DNA from: JBFKOL01 sp041628815
GTDB lineage: Bacteria > Bacteroidota > Bacteroidia > Chitinophagales > Saprospiraceae
Assembly (NCBI GenBank): GCA_041628815.1
Contig: JBFKOL010000100.1
Coordinates: forward strand, 1-12,588
Direction of reading: 5' to 3'
Length of the DNA stretch: 12,588 nt
Positions within the stretch are counted from its first letter, which is position 1; the number at the start of each line of letters is the position of its first letter. This document shows, one piece after another, positions 1 through 6,640 of the stretch. Below the pieces are notes generated by a model. It was not told the DNA's origin and ran no database searches. It saw nothing but the letters and a program-made list of their open reading frames with translations. The translations under genes were made by a program, and so were the position numbers.

Positions 1-333
1 ATAGGTGTAGTCGGCGTGCGAAGGCCTGTACTTGTCTGCAATATGGGCATAGTCCCTGGATTTTTGATCCTGGTTGTGAATGATCAGGGCGATAGGCGTC
101 CCTGTTGTTTTACCGTCGAAGATTCCGGACATGATCTGAACAGAATCACCTTCTTTGCGTTGTGTTACTATATTCGATTGTCCCGGTCTCCGCCGGTCAA
201 GGTCCTTTTGAATATCGTCAACATTAATAAAGACACCCGCAGGACAGCCATCAATGACCACACCTAATGAAAAACCATGTGACTCACCAAAAGTCGTTAT
301 TCTGAATGCATTACCAAAACTGTTACCTCCCAT
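1..333 (-). CDS. aroC: Chorismate synthase, N-terminal part (cut by window edge)
   Basis: Chorismate synthase converts 5-enolpyruvylshikimate-3-phosphate to chorismate, the last shared step of aromatic amino-acid synthesis, using reduced FMN in the cytoplasm. The reading frame is open from an ATG at 333 to the window edge and gives 111 residues. These match the family N-terminus closely: the FRITTFGESHG block with catalytic His19, then GVVIDGCPAG at about residues 24-33, DRRRPGQS at 46-53, SGIFDGKTTGTPI in the 80s, and RPSHADYTY at the edge with the second conserved His at residue 106, its usual position. The family is usually about 350-370 residues, so roughly two thirds lies outside the window. 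The gene diverges from mutS2 across a 138-base gap. No clear Shine-Dalgarno sequence precedes the start. The identification is secure; only completeness is unknown. Confidence 0.95.
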   Translation of the reverse strand, partial: MGGNSFGNAFRITTFGESHGFSLGVVIDGCPAGVFINVDDIQKDLDRRRPGQSNIVTQRKEGDSVQIMSGIFDGKTTGTPIALIIHNQDQKSRDYAHIADKYRPSHADYTY

Positions 334-380
334 GATCGTAAAATGACGATTGTCCTGAACATTTCACAAAGGACAATCCG

Positions 381-388
381 TAAATTTG
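381..388 (+). promoter_or_regulatory. Candidate Bacteroidota -7 promoter box before mutS2
   Basis: TAAATTTG matches the TAnnTTTG -7 consensus known for primary-sigma promoters in Bacteroidota and lies in the aroC/mutS2 divergent gap. Transcription would start near 395, leaving about 77 bases of leader before the mutS2 ATG. The nearest upstream TTG (350-352) is about 28 bases away, longer than the usual 19 or so, so the -33 element is poor or absent. This is a motif match only. Confidence 0.3.
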
Positions 389-471
389 CCCGTGCAAGTT
401 AGCTCTTTTGTAATCAATACTTATGAATACGGGATGGCGGTGACAAACCATTCGCCATTACATCAGTTACA

Positions 472-2880
472 ATGGCAGGCAAACCTAAAGTAAATGTGTC
501 AATGACATTTAATATTTCCGCAGAGGCAGCAAAACAACTCGAGTTTGATAAAATAATGGACCGGGTCAGAGATCTATGCAAAGGCGATCCGGCTAAGAAT
601 TCTCTTGACTTGCAACCTTGTTACAGCAATCTCCAGGATCGAAAAGTTGCACTTCTGGAAGTGAAAGATTACATGGCCCTCTCCGGAAACGGGCAAGACC
701 TGTATCTGCGATCCTATGAAGACCTGACGGCAACATTGGCCCTATTGAAAAAGGAAGGATATGTCCTCGATGCTGAAAGTGTCCTTGCCATCTCAGATGT
801 ATTAAAGAATTACAGAGACTTTGTCTCGATTTTTGACAAGGACCGAAAACTCCAGTTGGAAAATCTTTTCAACGCAGGGCGTATTGAAGGATATACCGAA
901 AATCCTTTGGAAAGCATTACACGAGTCTTTGACGAAGAGGGCAATGTAAGGCCTGACGCATCGCCAGCATTGGTCAGGATTTTTAAACACATTGATTCTG
1001 CCAGGCGAAAGGCTGATTCACTCTTTGATCAGATTTTGTTGAGGTACCGAAACATGAAGATGCTTGGGGAGCCTGTCGAGACCTGGAGAAATAGCAGGAG
1101 GGTGTTAATCGTGCCCTCCGAGAATAAAAGAAAGATCGGTGGCGTCATTCATGATCAGTCTGCCAGTGGAAAAACTTTCTTTATTGAACCGCAGGAAATC
1201 ATAGAGATCAACAATGAGGTCTTTTCATTGGAAAATGAAAAGAGGGCTGAATTATACAGAATCCTTTCGCAGTTATCGGGCGTCCTGAGAACTCATTCCG
1301 ACTTGATTACGGAAATTTTCACCACCGTGAGAAAAATCGATTTGATCCGGGCCAAAGCTCTTTTCGGTATTTCGCTGGATGGTATTGTCCCGGAACTCAC
1401 TGAAGAATCTGTTCTTCGCCTTTTCGGAGTGTGTCATCCACTACTGGTCATCCAGCAGAAGGAGGGTGGAACTAAGGTAGTACCCTTTGATCTCGAGTTG
1501 AAAGGAACAAACAAGCTGCTGCTCATCAGCGGACCTAACGCCGGTGGTAAATCAGTGACTCTTAAAGCCGTAGGATTATGCCATCTCATGGCTTATGCAG
1601 GAATCCCGATTCCGGCAGACGCGCGTACGGTCATCGGAACGTTCACAGGTATTTTCACTGATATCGGTGACCAACAATCCATCGATGACGGCTTGAGTAC
1701 GTACAGTTCACATCTTACCAATCTCAACGAAATCGTTTCGAATTGTGATGAGAACAGTCTCGTCTTGTTGGATGAAATCGGCTCGGGAACAGATCCGAAA
1801 CTGGGAGGAGCCATTGCGGAAGGGGTATTACGAGCCCTGATCCGACTAAAGGCCAATGGTGTAGTGACGACACATTACTCTTCTTTGAAAGTTTTTGCCT
1901 TTAAGACAAGAGGAATCCTTAACGGGGCCATGCTCTTCGATAAGGTCCACCTCGAACCTACTTATATATTGAAAGTGGGCAAACCGGGCAGTTCCTACGC
2001 ATTTGAAGTCGCACGGAAAACTGGCATGGATCCAGGAATTGTGCGATATGCGCGTAAAAAAGTAGGTAGAAAGGAAAATGCGGTAGAGGACTTATTGATT
2101 GATTTACAACACCAGCGGGCAGTCCTTGAAAAGGAGTTGAACCAGGTAAAAAGAGAAAAAGAAAATCTTGATCAACTTATTAAGAATTATCAGAAACTTT
2201 CCGACGAATTTAAGGTAAAGCGCAAAAAACTTCAGATTCGTGCGAAGGAAATCGAAGTCAAAAAAGCCAATGACGAGCGTTTAGAACTCAACAGGCTCAT
2301 CAAAGAATTGGAACGCGAAAAAAATATAGAAGCTGCTAAAAAAGCAAAAGAGGAAGCCGAACAAAAAAGAGCCAGCAAGTCCATACAGATCAAAGTTCTT
2401 AAGAAAGAAGTGTACCAGGAACAGGAGCCGTCAAGACCCTTGAAAAAAGGTGATTTTGTGCGTCTATTGGATGGAGAGATGAGTGGTGAAGTCATCGAAG
2501 TGAAAAAAGATCATGTTAAAGTGCTATTTGGCCTATTGCAGATGGATGTACCCAAGTCCGAACTGGTACTTGCCAGGGATCAAATAGAAATTAACCGGGA
2601 AAAAAGGATCAATCTGAAAGGGATAGCCTTCGATAATAATTTTAGCCCAAAGCTCGACATACGTGGTTATAAAATCGATGATGCCGACCGGACTCTGCAG
2701 GAGTTTTTGGATCGTGCACTGATGAGTAATGCCAGTACATTGGAGGTAATACACGGCAAAGGAAGTGGAGCCTTGCGAAAATTGGTGCAACGCAAATTAA
2801 AGGACTATAAGGATGTACAACGATCCTGGCACCCTGCCGAAGAAATGGGAGGAGAAGGGGTCACTTTTATTAAATTGTGA
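472..2880 (+). CDS. mutS2: MutS2 family ATPase with C-terminal Smr domain
   Basis: MutS2 proteins are MutS-like ATPases without the mismatch-recognition domain. Members have been linked to suppression of homologous recombination and to rescue of collided ribosomes; which role applies here cannot be told. At 802 residues the length is normal. The order is a core/clamp region beginning with LEFDKIM near residue 23, Walker A GPNAGGKS at 354-361, Walker B LVLLDEIGSGTDP from 430, a long charged coiled coil at about 535-645, a KOW-like beta segment at about 659-700, and the Smr domain with LDIRG at 728-732 and HGKGSG at 761-766. Both Smr signature motifs are intact. The ATG at 472 is the first in frame, but the ATG at 502 would give an N-terminus nearer the family norm. 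The gene diverges from aroC and its end converges on the DUF3078 gene 36 bases away. Confidence 0.95.
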   Translation: MAGKPKVNVSMTFNISAEAAKQLEFDKIMDRVRDLCKGDPAKNSLDLQPCYSNLQDRKVALLEVKDYMALSGNGQDLYLRSYEDLTATLALLKKEGYVLDAESVLAISDVLKNYRDFVSIFDKDRKLQLENLFNAGRIEGYTENPLESITRVFDEEGNVRPDASPALVRIFKHIDSARRKADSLFDQILLRYRNMKMLGEPVETWRNSRRVLIVPSENKRKIGGVIHDQSASGKTFFIEPQEIIEINNEVFSLENEKRAELYRILSQLSGVLRTHSDLITEIFTTVRKIDLIRAKALFGISLDGIVPELTEESVLRLFGVCHPLLVIQQKEGGTKVVPFDLELKGTNKLLLISGPNAGGKSVTLKAVGLCHLMAYAGIPIPADARTVIGTFTGIFTDIGDQQSIDDGLSTYSSHLTNLNEIVSNCDENSLVLLDEIGSGTDPKLGGAIAEGVLRALIRLKANGVVTTHYSSLKVFAFKTRGILNGAMLFDKVHLEPTYILKVGKPGSSYAFEVARKTGMDPGIVRYARKKVGRKENAVEDLLIDLQHQRAVLEKELNQVKREKENLDQLIKNYQKLSDEFKVKRKKLQIRAKEIEVKKANDERLELNRLIKELEREKNIEAAKKAKEEAEQKRASKSIQIKVLKKEVYQEQEPSRPLKKGDFVRLLDGEMSGEVIEVKKDHVKVLFGLLQMDVPKSELVLARDQIEINREKRINLKGIAFDNNFSPKLDIRGYKIDDADRTLQEFLDRALMSNASTLEVIHGKGSGALRKLVQRKLKDYKDVQRSWHPAEEMGGEGVTFIKL

Positions 2881-2916
2881 TTCTCATTGACGGAGATGAA
2901 TTGATGGCCCAGAACA

Positions 2917-3837
2917 TTAGGGTAATTCATAAGAAATTCCCATGACCATATAGGACTGCATAACCTTTTCACCATCGCTAAGTTGTAAGCTTTCCTGTTC
3001 GCTGATTCGCATGGCATATTCGAGTCCGAGGCCGATGCTGTCGAAAATCTTCATATTGAATCCAAGCGTAGTCGTGAGATTTGATAAATAAGCAATATCC
3101 CTGTAGCTGATAAATCCGTTTAAGTCTATCGACATATGAACGTCTGAATGGAGTTCCTCCTTGTAATCCATCGCGAGTTTGGCACCTGAAGAAGACTTAT
3201 ATCCATCAGTGTCCACGAGAATCATTTCGTAATTCACTGGATGAACGACCGTCACAAGGTTTTCTTCAGGGCTCCATGTAATGCCCATACTCAGGTCGAG
3301 GTATGAAGGACTCAATGCATTACCGAGAACATTGGAGTCCCATTCCCCCATCACCGAAATTGACAGGTCCTTTTGGATATTTTGCCCGTAATGGGTCTCG
3401 AGTTTGACAACATCAGTTGTATTGACAAATGAACTTTTCTCCTTTTCCTTCGATGAGTAACGCTGCCATCCTACATTCATTTTTCCCTGGTTACGCCAGA
3501 AGTAGGATTCCCCAACCGTCTTTGCAAATCCTGACAGCCCAATAGACATATTTGCCGACGAAGAATTGACATCCTTGCCCCGATTCGCCCAATTCGAAAA
3601 TCCGGCATAATGAAACCCACATAGGGCCTGCCCTCCAGCATCCCAATATGGAAGGGAAACCTTGGCTTTTCTGATCGAAGCAATCTGTTCTTTCAAAGAG
3701 TCAACTACTGCTTGATGCTGATTCATTGATGCAAGCAGTGTTTCTTCCACTTCCGTCAACGAATCCACCTCGCTCCCCTGACCTGTTAATGCGATTTGAA
3801 TGAAAAGGAGCACAATCCACAAAGAATGAATTTTCAC
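2917..3837 (-). CDS. DUF3078 family predicted envelope protein
   Basis: This 306-residue protein of unknown function looks like the DUF3078 family, common in Bacteroidota and generally predicted to be an outer-membrane beta-rich protein. Visible are an N-terminal signal peptide (about 1-20, Lys2 then a hydrophobic core), a short acidic/heptad helix at about 24-58, and a beta-rich body starting with PYWDAGGQ. Family-like landmarks are NWANRG at 82-87, an FWRNQGKMNVGWQRY strand region at about 113-127, and the TTDVVKLETHYG block near 140-151, followed by alternating polar/hydrophobic strands to the end. The start is GTG at 3837; no in-frame ATG would retain the signal peptide. The C-terminus is YELP rather than a terminal aromatic, so barrel topology is not proven. 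The gene is monocistronic here and converges on mutS2. The family call rests on pattern memory. Confidence 0.72.
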   Translation of the reverse strand: MKIHSLWIVLLFIQIALTGQGSEVDSLTEVEETLLASMNQHQAVVDSLKEQIASIRKAKVSLPYWDAGGQALCGFHYAGFSNWANRGKDVNSSSANMSIGLSGFAKTVGESYFWRNQGKMNVGWQRYSSKEKEKSSFVNTTDVVKLETHYGQNIQKDLSISVMGEWDSNVLGNALSPSYLDLSMGITWSPEENLVTVVHPVNYEMILVDTDGYKSSSGAKLAMDYKEELHSDVHMSIDLNGFISYRDIAYLSNLTTTLGFNMKIFDSIGLGLEYAMRISEQESLQLSDGEKVMQSYMVMGISYELP

Positions 3838-3963
3838 AAAATTAAATTTTGTTAAGAGGGATAAATAACGGCAACTTTCAAAAAATAGTATGGTAGACTG
3901 GCTTAATTAAGAAGGTGCTAGCCAATGTGTATAAAAAGACACGTGACATTCACTGAAGGCCTT

Positions 3964-4006
3964 GGTTAAACTTTCCGACAGTTTCAATCTGTCGGAAAGT
4001 TTAACC
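3964..4006 (-). terminator. Perfect 18-bp hairpin, possible sulfatase-operon terminator
   Basis: The arms GGTTAAACTTTCCGACAG (3964-3981) and CTGTCGGAAAGTTTAACC (3989-4006) are exact reverse complements around a 7-base loop TTTCAAT. The stem lies about 118 bases past the sulfatase stop and about 127 bases before the DUF3078 start, where a minus-strand terminator would fit. Against a classical intrinsic terminator, no T run follows directly on the minus strand: the next bases are AAGGCCTTCAG and TCTTTTT comes about 20 bases later. On the plus strand GGTTTATTTTAAA follows. The hairpin itself is certain; the role is not. It could also be a dispersed genomic repeat or an operator-like site. Confidence 0.5.
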
Positions 4007-4019
4007 GGTTTATTTTAAA

Positions 4020-4083
4020 TCAAACAGTATTGACAGATCCTGTTCAATTTTGTCCAATATTGTCGATTTGAGAGACTGTTTGA
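4020..4083. repeat. Long-range inverted repeat enclosing a second hairpin
   Basis: TCAAACAGT (4020-4028) and ACTGTTTGA (4075-4083) are exact 9-base inverted arms. Immediately inside the left arm, ATTGACAG (4029-4036) pairs with CTGTTCAAT (4040-4048), with one bulged T and a 3-base loop. Together they can draw a branched fold directly beside the 18-bp hairpin, inside the expected 3' untranslated region of the sulfatase transcript. Whether it folds in RNA or DNA is unknown. Confidence 0.4.
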
Positions 4084-4124
4084 AGAAAGCCGTAACGGGA
4101 CGGGTATTTTGGTATGGTGTATTT

Positions 4125-5561
4125 TTATTGAAGCCATTCAGAGGGCACCATGGTTGAATCAAGTTTTTCGAGATGAGATGGGGGAGGATCGTAGGATCCG
4201 AGGTGTTCGCGAGCAGTCTTATCGAGGTCTGCAACAATTTCGGGATGTTCAGAAGAGAGATTGAATCTTTCGGAGGGGTCATGATCAAGGTGAAACAACA
4301 ACGGCGGATCGTGGTTCTCGACAGGTTCACCGACATAAGGGTTCAACGTCTTGTAATGCATTTTCCATGGGCCTTTCCTAATGGCAAAAAGTTGCGTACC
4401 CAGGTAGAAGTAGACTTCTTCCCGGACTCTATGGGATTGCCCTTTCAACAATGGGACGAGATCGGTTCCATCGAGTGTCAGATCTTGCGGGGCACTAATG
4501 CCAGCGAGACTGATAGCGGTTGAAAAGATGTCCATGGTTGTTGACAAGGCATTCGTAACTTTGCCGGCTTCAATAGTACCTGGCCACCATGCGATGGCTG
4601 GTACACGCATACCGCCTTCCCAAGTAGAACCTTTACCCTGTCTCAGAAGGCCTGCCGAACCTCCTTCGATACCTTCAGTTAACCAAGGACCATTATCACT
4701 CGTGAAAAAGACCAGTGTGTTTTCAGAGAGGTTGTTTTTTTCCAGTGCCTCTAACAAGGCACCCATACTCCAGTCGATTTCCTCTACGACATCGCCGTAC
4801 AAGCCTCTGGAACTTTTGCCCAGAAATTCATCCGAAGCGTATAAGGGAACATGAGGAAAAGTGTGTGCCACGTACAGGAAAAAAGGTGATTCCCTGTTGT
4901 CTTGAATAAATGCTAATGCCTTTTCCGTATATCTTCTGGTGAGCCCTCTCTGATCGGGCTCTTCCTCTATGATATTTTCATTCTCGAGCAAGGGTAATTT
5001 GGGAAACTGTTGAGCTACACCCCAGTCGTTGGTAACAGGGCTCATATCGTTGGAATATGGAATACCGAAATACGTGTCGAATCCATGCCGTGTAGGAAGA
5101 TATGCATCGTAGTGTCCAAGGTGCCATTTGCCGATCGCTGCAGTTGCATAGCCTGCCTCTGACAGGGCTTCAGCCAGCGTCCATTCGTCTCGTGGGAGTC
5201 CTGATGTGCTGAACGGAAACAAAACGCGTAACCGGTCGCTCGTCATGCCATAGCGGGTTGGCAATCTCCCGGTCAATAGTGCAGCACGTGAAGGAGTACA
5301 AACAGAGGCACCAGAATAGAATTGAGTGAATTTCATGCCCTGTGATGTCATCTTATCAAGGTGCGGAGTATTGATTGTCGGGTGTCCGTAGCATCCAAGG
5401 TCTCCGTAACCAAGATCGTCGGTAAAGACAATGATGATATTTGGCTTTTTCCGATCGGATGACTCATCACCATCGCAAGCCCCGAAATTACACAGCATCA
5501 CTACGGCAAAAAGCCAAAATAGAAACTGCCGGATATCGCTCCATTTCTCGTGCATAATCAT
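4125..5561 (-). CDS. Lipoprotein sulfatase (type I, formylglycine-dependent)
   Basis: This 478-residue type I sulfatase of the arylsulfatase A-like superfamily hydrolyses a sulfate ester on an unknown substrate. After a basic/hydrophobic N-terminus comes a lipobox-like FGAC with Cys29, so the enzyme is probably an envelope lipoprotein. Active-site parts are all present: metal ligands in TDDLGYGDLG (Asp48, Asp49), the formylglycine site CTPSR at 88-92, GKWHLG with Lys145 and His147, His233/His237 in AHTFPHVP, SDNGPW with Asp289-Asn290, and Lys310 in the KGSTWEGG block. The length is normal. The Cys-type site needs a formylglycine-generating enzyme, which is not in this window. The ATG at 5561 overlaps the TGA of the VOC gene (ATGA), indicating translational coupling; an ATG two codons on is possible. 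No SusC/SusD pair or glycoside hydrolase is nearby, so this is not a recognisable polysaccharide locus, and the substrate cannot be assigned. Confidence 0.92.
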   Translation of the reverse strand: MIMHEKWSDIRQFLFWLFAVVMLCNFGACDGDESSDRKKPNIIIVFTDDLGYGDLGCYGHPTINTPHLDKMTSQGMKFTQFYSGASVCTPSRAALLTGRLPTRYGMTSDRLRVLFPFSTSGLPRDEWTLAEALSEAGYATAAIGKWHLGHYDAYLPTRHGFDTYFGIPYSNDMSPVTNDWGVAQQFPKLPLLENENIIEEEPDQRGLTRRYTEKALAFIQDNRESPFFLYVAHTFPHVPLYASDEFLGKSSRGLYGDVVEEIDWSMGALLEALEKNNLSENTLVFFTSDNGPWLTEGIEGGSAGLLRQGKGSTWEGGMRVPAIAWWPGTIEAGKVTNALSTTMDIFSTAISLAGISAPQDLTLDGTDLVPLLKGQSHRVREEVYFYLGTQLFAIRKGPWKMHYKTLNPYVGEPVENHDPPLLFHLDHDPSERFNLSSEHPEIVADLDKTAREHLGSYDPPPSHLEKLDSTMVPSEWLQ

Positions 5562-5986
5562 TGTATATCTTCCTGATACGGATCATAAGATCCAAAACTC
5601 CATACATGTCCTTCAAGATCTCGGCATGAAAAGTTTTTACCACCATATTCCTGGGCCTCCAGAGGCATGACAATATCTGCTTCACTTGCAAGGACGCGTT
5701 GGTAGACCTTTTCTAATTTCTTTTCGTTCAGCACAACGTACGTGCTTTGCGTGTTCAGCCCTTCATTTAGATCTGGCAGAGTCATAACGGATCCGAAAGT
5801 GTCTTCCCTGTGTGATCCCAACATAATCATACCGTTGCCAAGTGTAAGTTGTGCATGAGCTATACCTCCTTCGCCGTCTTCGACTACCATCCTTGTCGTA
5901 AATCCAAAGATTTCTTCAAGCCACTTAATGGCTGAGTGGGCATTGCGATACCGCATGCCGGGAATAATGTTGGGATGTCCTTCCAT
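5558..5986 (-). CDS. VOC-fold (glyoxalase/PhnB-like) protein
   Basis: The 142 residues show the two beta-alpha-beta-beta-beta modules of the vicinal oxygen chelate superfamily. Module one is about residues 5-58 (MRYRNAHSAIKWLEEIFGF, then AHAQLTLGNGMIMLGS), module two about 82-135 (TYVVLNEKKLEKVYQRVLASEADIV split around residue 100, then GGKNFSCRDLEGHVWSFGSYDP). The ending resembles small VOC proteins annotated as glyoxalase-like or PhnB-like. VOC proteins range from metal-dependent lyases and dioxygenases to antibiotic-binding proteins, so no reaction can be assigned; His44 and Glu125 are possible ligands only. The ATG at 5986 is the first suitable start. The stop overlaps the sulfatase start by 4 bases, so the two are very likely made from one transcript. 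Whether ndk, 110 bases upstream on the same strand, belongs to that transcript is unclear. Confidence 0.82.
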   Translation of the reverse strand: MEGHPNIIPGMRYRNAHSAIKWLEEIFGFTTRMVVEDGEGGIAHAQLTLGNGMIMLGSHREDTFGSVMTLPDLNEGLNTQSTYVVLNEKKLEKVYQRVLASEADIVMPLEAQEYGGKNFSCRDLEGHVWSFGSYDPYQEDIQ

Positions 5987-6069
5987 GGCCGATCAGTTTT
6001 ACTCCAATTTCGTGTATTAGCATGAAAAGACCAAGCTCATGCCAAGATTTAATAGATGCCTAAGCCTCC

Positions 6070-6095
6070 TGCGAAGGTTTGCGAAGCCTGCAAAG
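6070..6095. repeat. Three short tandem TGCGAAG-type units after ndk
   Basis: TGCGAAG (6070-6076), TGCGAAG (6080-6086) and TGCAAAG (6089-6095) recur every 9-10 bases just past the ndk stop codon. On the minus strand the same bases can form an imperfect stem (GCCTTTGC with GCAGGAGGC, one mismatched stretch), and AGCCT/AGGCT around GCAA forms a 5-bp stem. It may be the remains of an ndk terminator or an intergenic repeat; no T run follows it on the minus strand. Confidence 0.35.
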
Positions 6096-6096
6096 G

Positions 6097-6516
6097 CTAA
6101 AATCTTTCGAGTAATGAAAAGTGAAAATTGGATTCTATGTCGGCATTTTCGTCGGAATCTGCTCCGTGCACAGCATTCTCTCCTACGTTGGTAGCATACA
6201 AAGCCCGAATGGTACCAGGAGCAGCCTCTGCTGGGTTCGTGGCACCAATAAGTTTGCGGTAGTCTTCGACGGCATTCTTTTTTTCGAGTATAGCAGCGAC
6301 AATTGGGCCTGAAGACATGAATTCGACCAGTTCTCCATAAAACGGACGGTTTTTATGGACAGCATAAAACTCCGCTGCTTTTTCACGTGAAAGTTTCGTA
6401 TACTTCATTGCCACAATCCTGAATCCCGCATCGTTGATCATTTTCAGGATATTGCCAATATTACCTGCCCTTACGGCGTCAGGCTTGATCATTGTAAAGG
6501 TCCTTGTTCCTGCCAT
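6097..6516 (-). CDS. ndk: Nucleoside diphosphate kinase
   Basis: NDP kinase transfers the gamma phosphate of ATP to nucleoside diphosphates through a phosphohistidine, balancing NTP and dNTP pools. The 139-residue protein is full length and needs no gaps against known Ndk numbering: Lys11 (TMIKPDAV), Tyr51, Arg87 (DYRKLIG), Thr93 (GATNP), Arg104, Asn114 and catalytic His117 in NAVHGADS. The C-terminus ends at LLERF, slightly shorter than the E. coli protein. The ATG at 6516 begins MAGTRTFTMIKPDAV, the usual start. The gene diverges from the DHH phosphoesterase across 124 bases; a possible -7 box lies at 6536-6543. Downstream on the same strand are the VOC and sulfatase genes. Confidence 0.97.
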   Translation of the reverse strand: MAGTRTFTMIKPDAVRAGNIGNILKMINDAGFRIVAMKYTKLSREKAAEFYAVHKNRPFYGELVEFMSSGPIVAAILEKKNAVEDYRKLIGATNPAEAAPGTIRALYATNVGENAVHGADSDENADIESNFHFSLLERF

Positions 6517-6535
6517 TTTGTTTCACTTTGGGCCG

Positions 6536-6543
6536 CAAATGTA
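6536..6543 (-). promoter_or_regulatory. Candidate Bacteroidota -7 promoter box before ndk
   Basis: On the minus strand these bases read TACATTTG, an exact TAnnTTTG match, 19 bases upstream of the ndk ATG, giving a very short leader of about 13 bases. A -33 TTG at the usual spacing is not seen (the nearest is about 33 bases away). Motif match only. Confidence 0.35.
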
Positions 6544-6640
6544 GTACTATTTTGACTAAAGCAGCCTGCGTGGAGCCAAAACAGCAGAAAGGTAGAATCT
6601 CAGTAATATCTTCTTTATTTTCGCCGATCAATTGTTTTGC

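Larger units (their letters stand above)
3838..4124. other. Gene-free, structure-rich spacer between DUF3078 and sulfatase genes
   Basis: These 287 bases lie 5' of the DUF3078 gene and 3' of the sulfatase gene, both on the minus strand. I see no convincing reading frame. The stretch is AT-rich next to the DUF3078 start, contains the palindromes CTTAATTAAG (3902-3911) and AAGGCCTT (3956-3963), then the 18-bp hairpin at 3964-4006 and the inverted repeat at 4020-4083, listed separately. It must hold the end of the sulfatase transcript and the DUF3078 promoter. I found no exact TAnnTTTG box for the latter; the closest on the minus strand, TATTTTTTG, has one extra base. Confidence 0.6.

Noticed and set aside
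16..267. Plus-strand open frame of 83 codons at the left edge
   Set aside because: It lies opposite the aroC N-terminus, whose protein matches chorismate synthase throughout; the plus-strand translation resembles nothing.
3902..3911. CTTAATTAAG palindrome as an operator
   Set aside because: A 10-base AT-rich palindrome is expected by chance in such a spacer and has no partner site.
4010..4336. Minus-strand open frame of 108 codons running past the sulfatase stop
   Set aside because: It mostly overlaps the sulfatase C-terminus in another frame, and its remainder lies in the structured spacer. No signal peptide, motif or plausible start context.
6632..6640. TTG start three codons upstream of the DHH phosphoesterase ATG
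   Set aside because: The ATG at 6641 gives a family-like N-terminus, and TTG starts are rare in this phylum.
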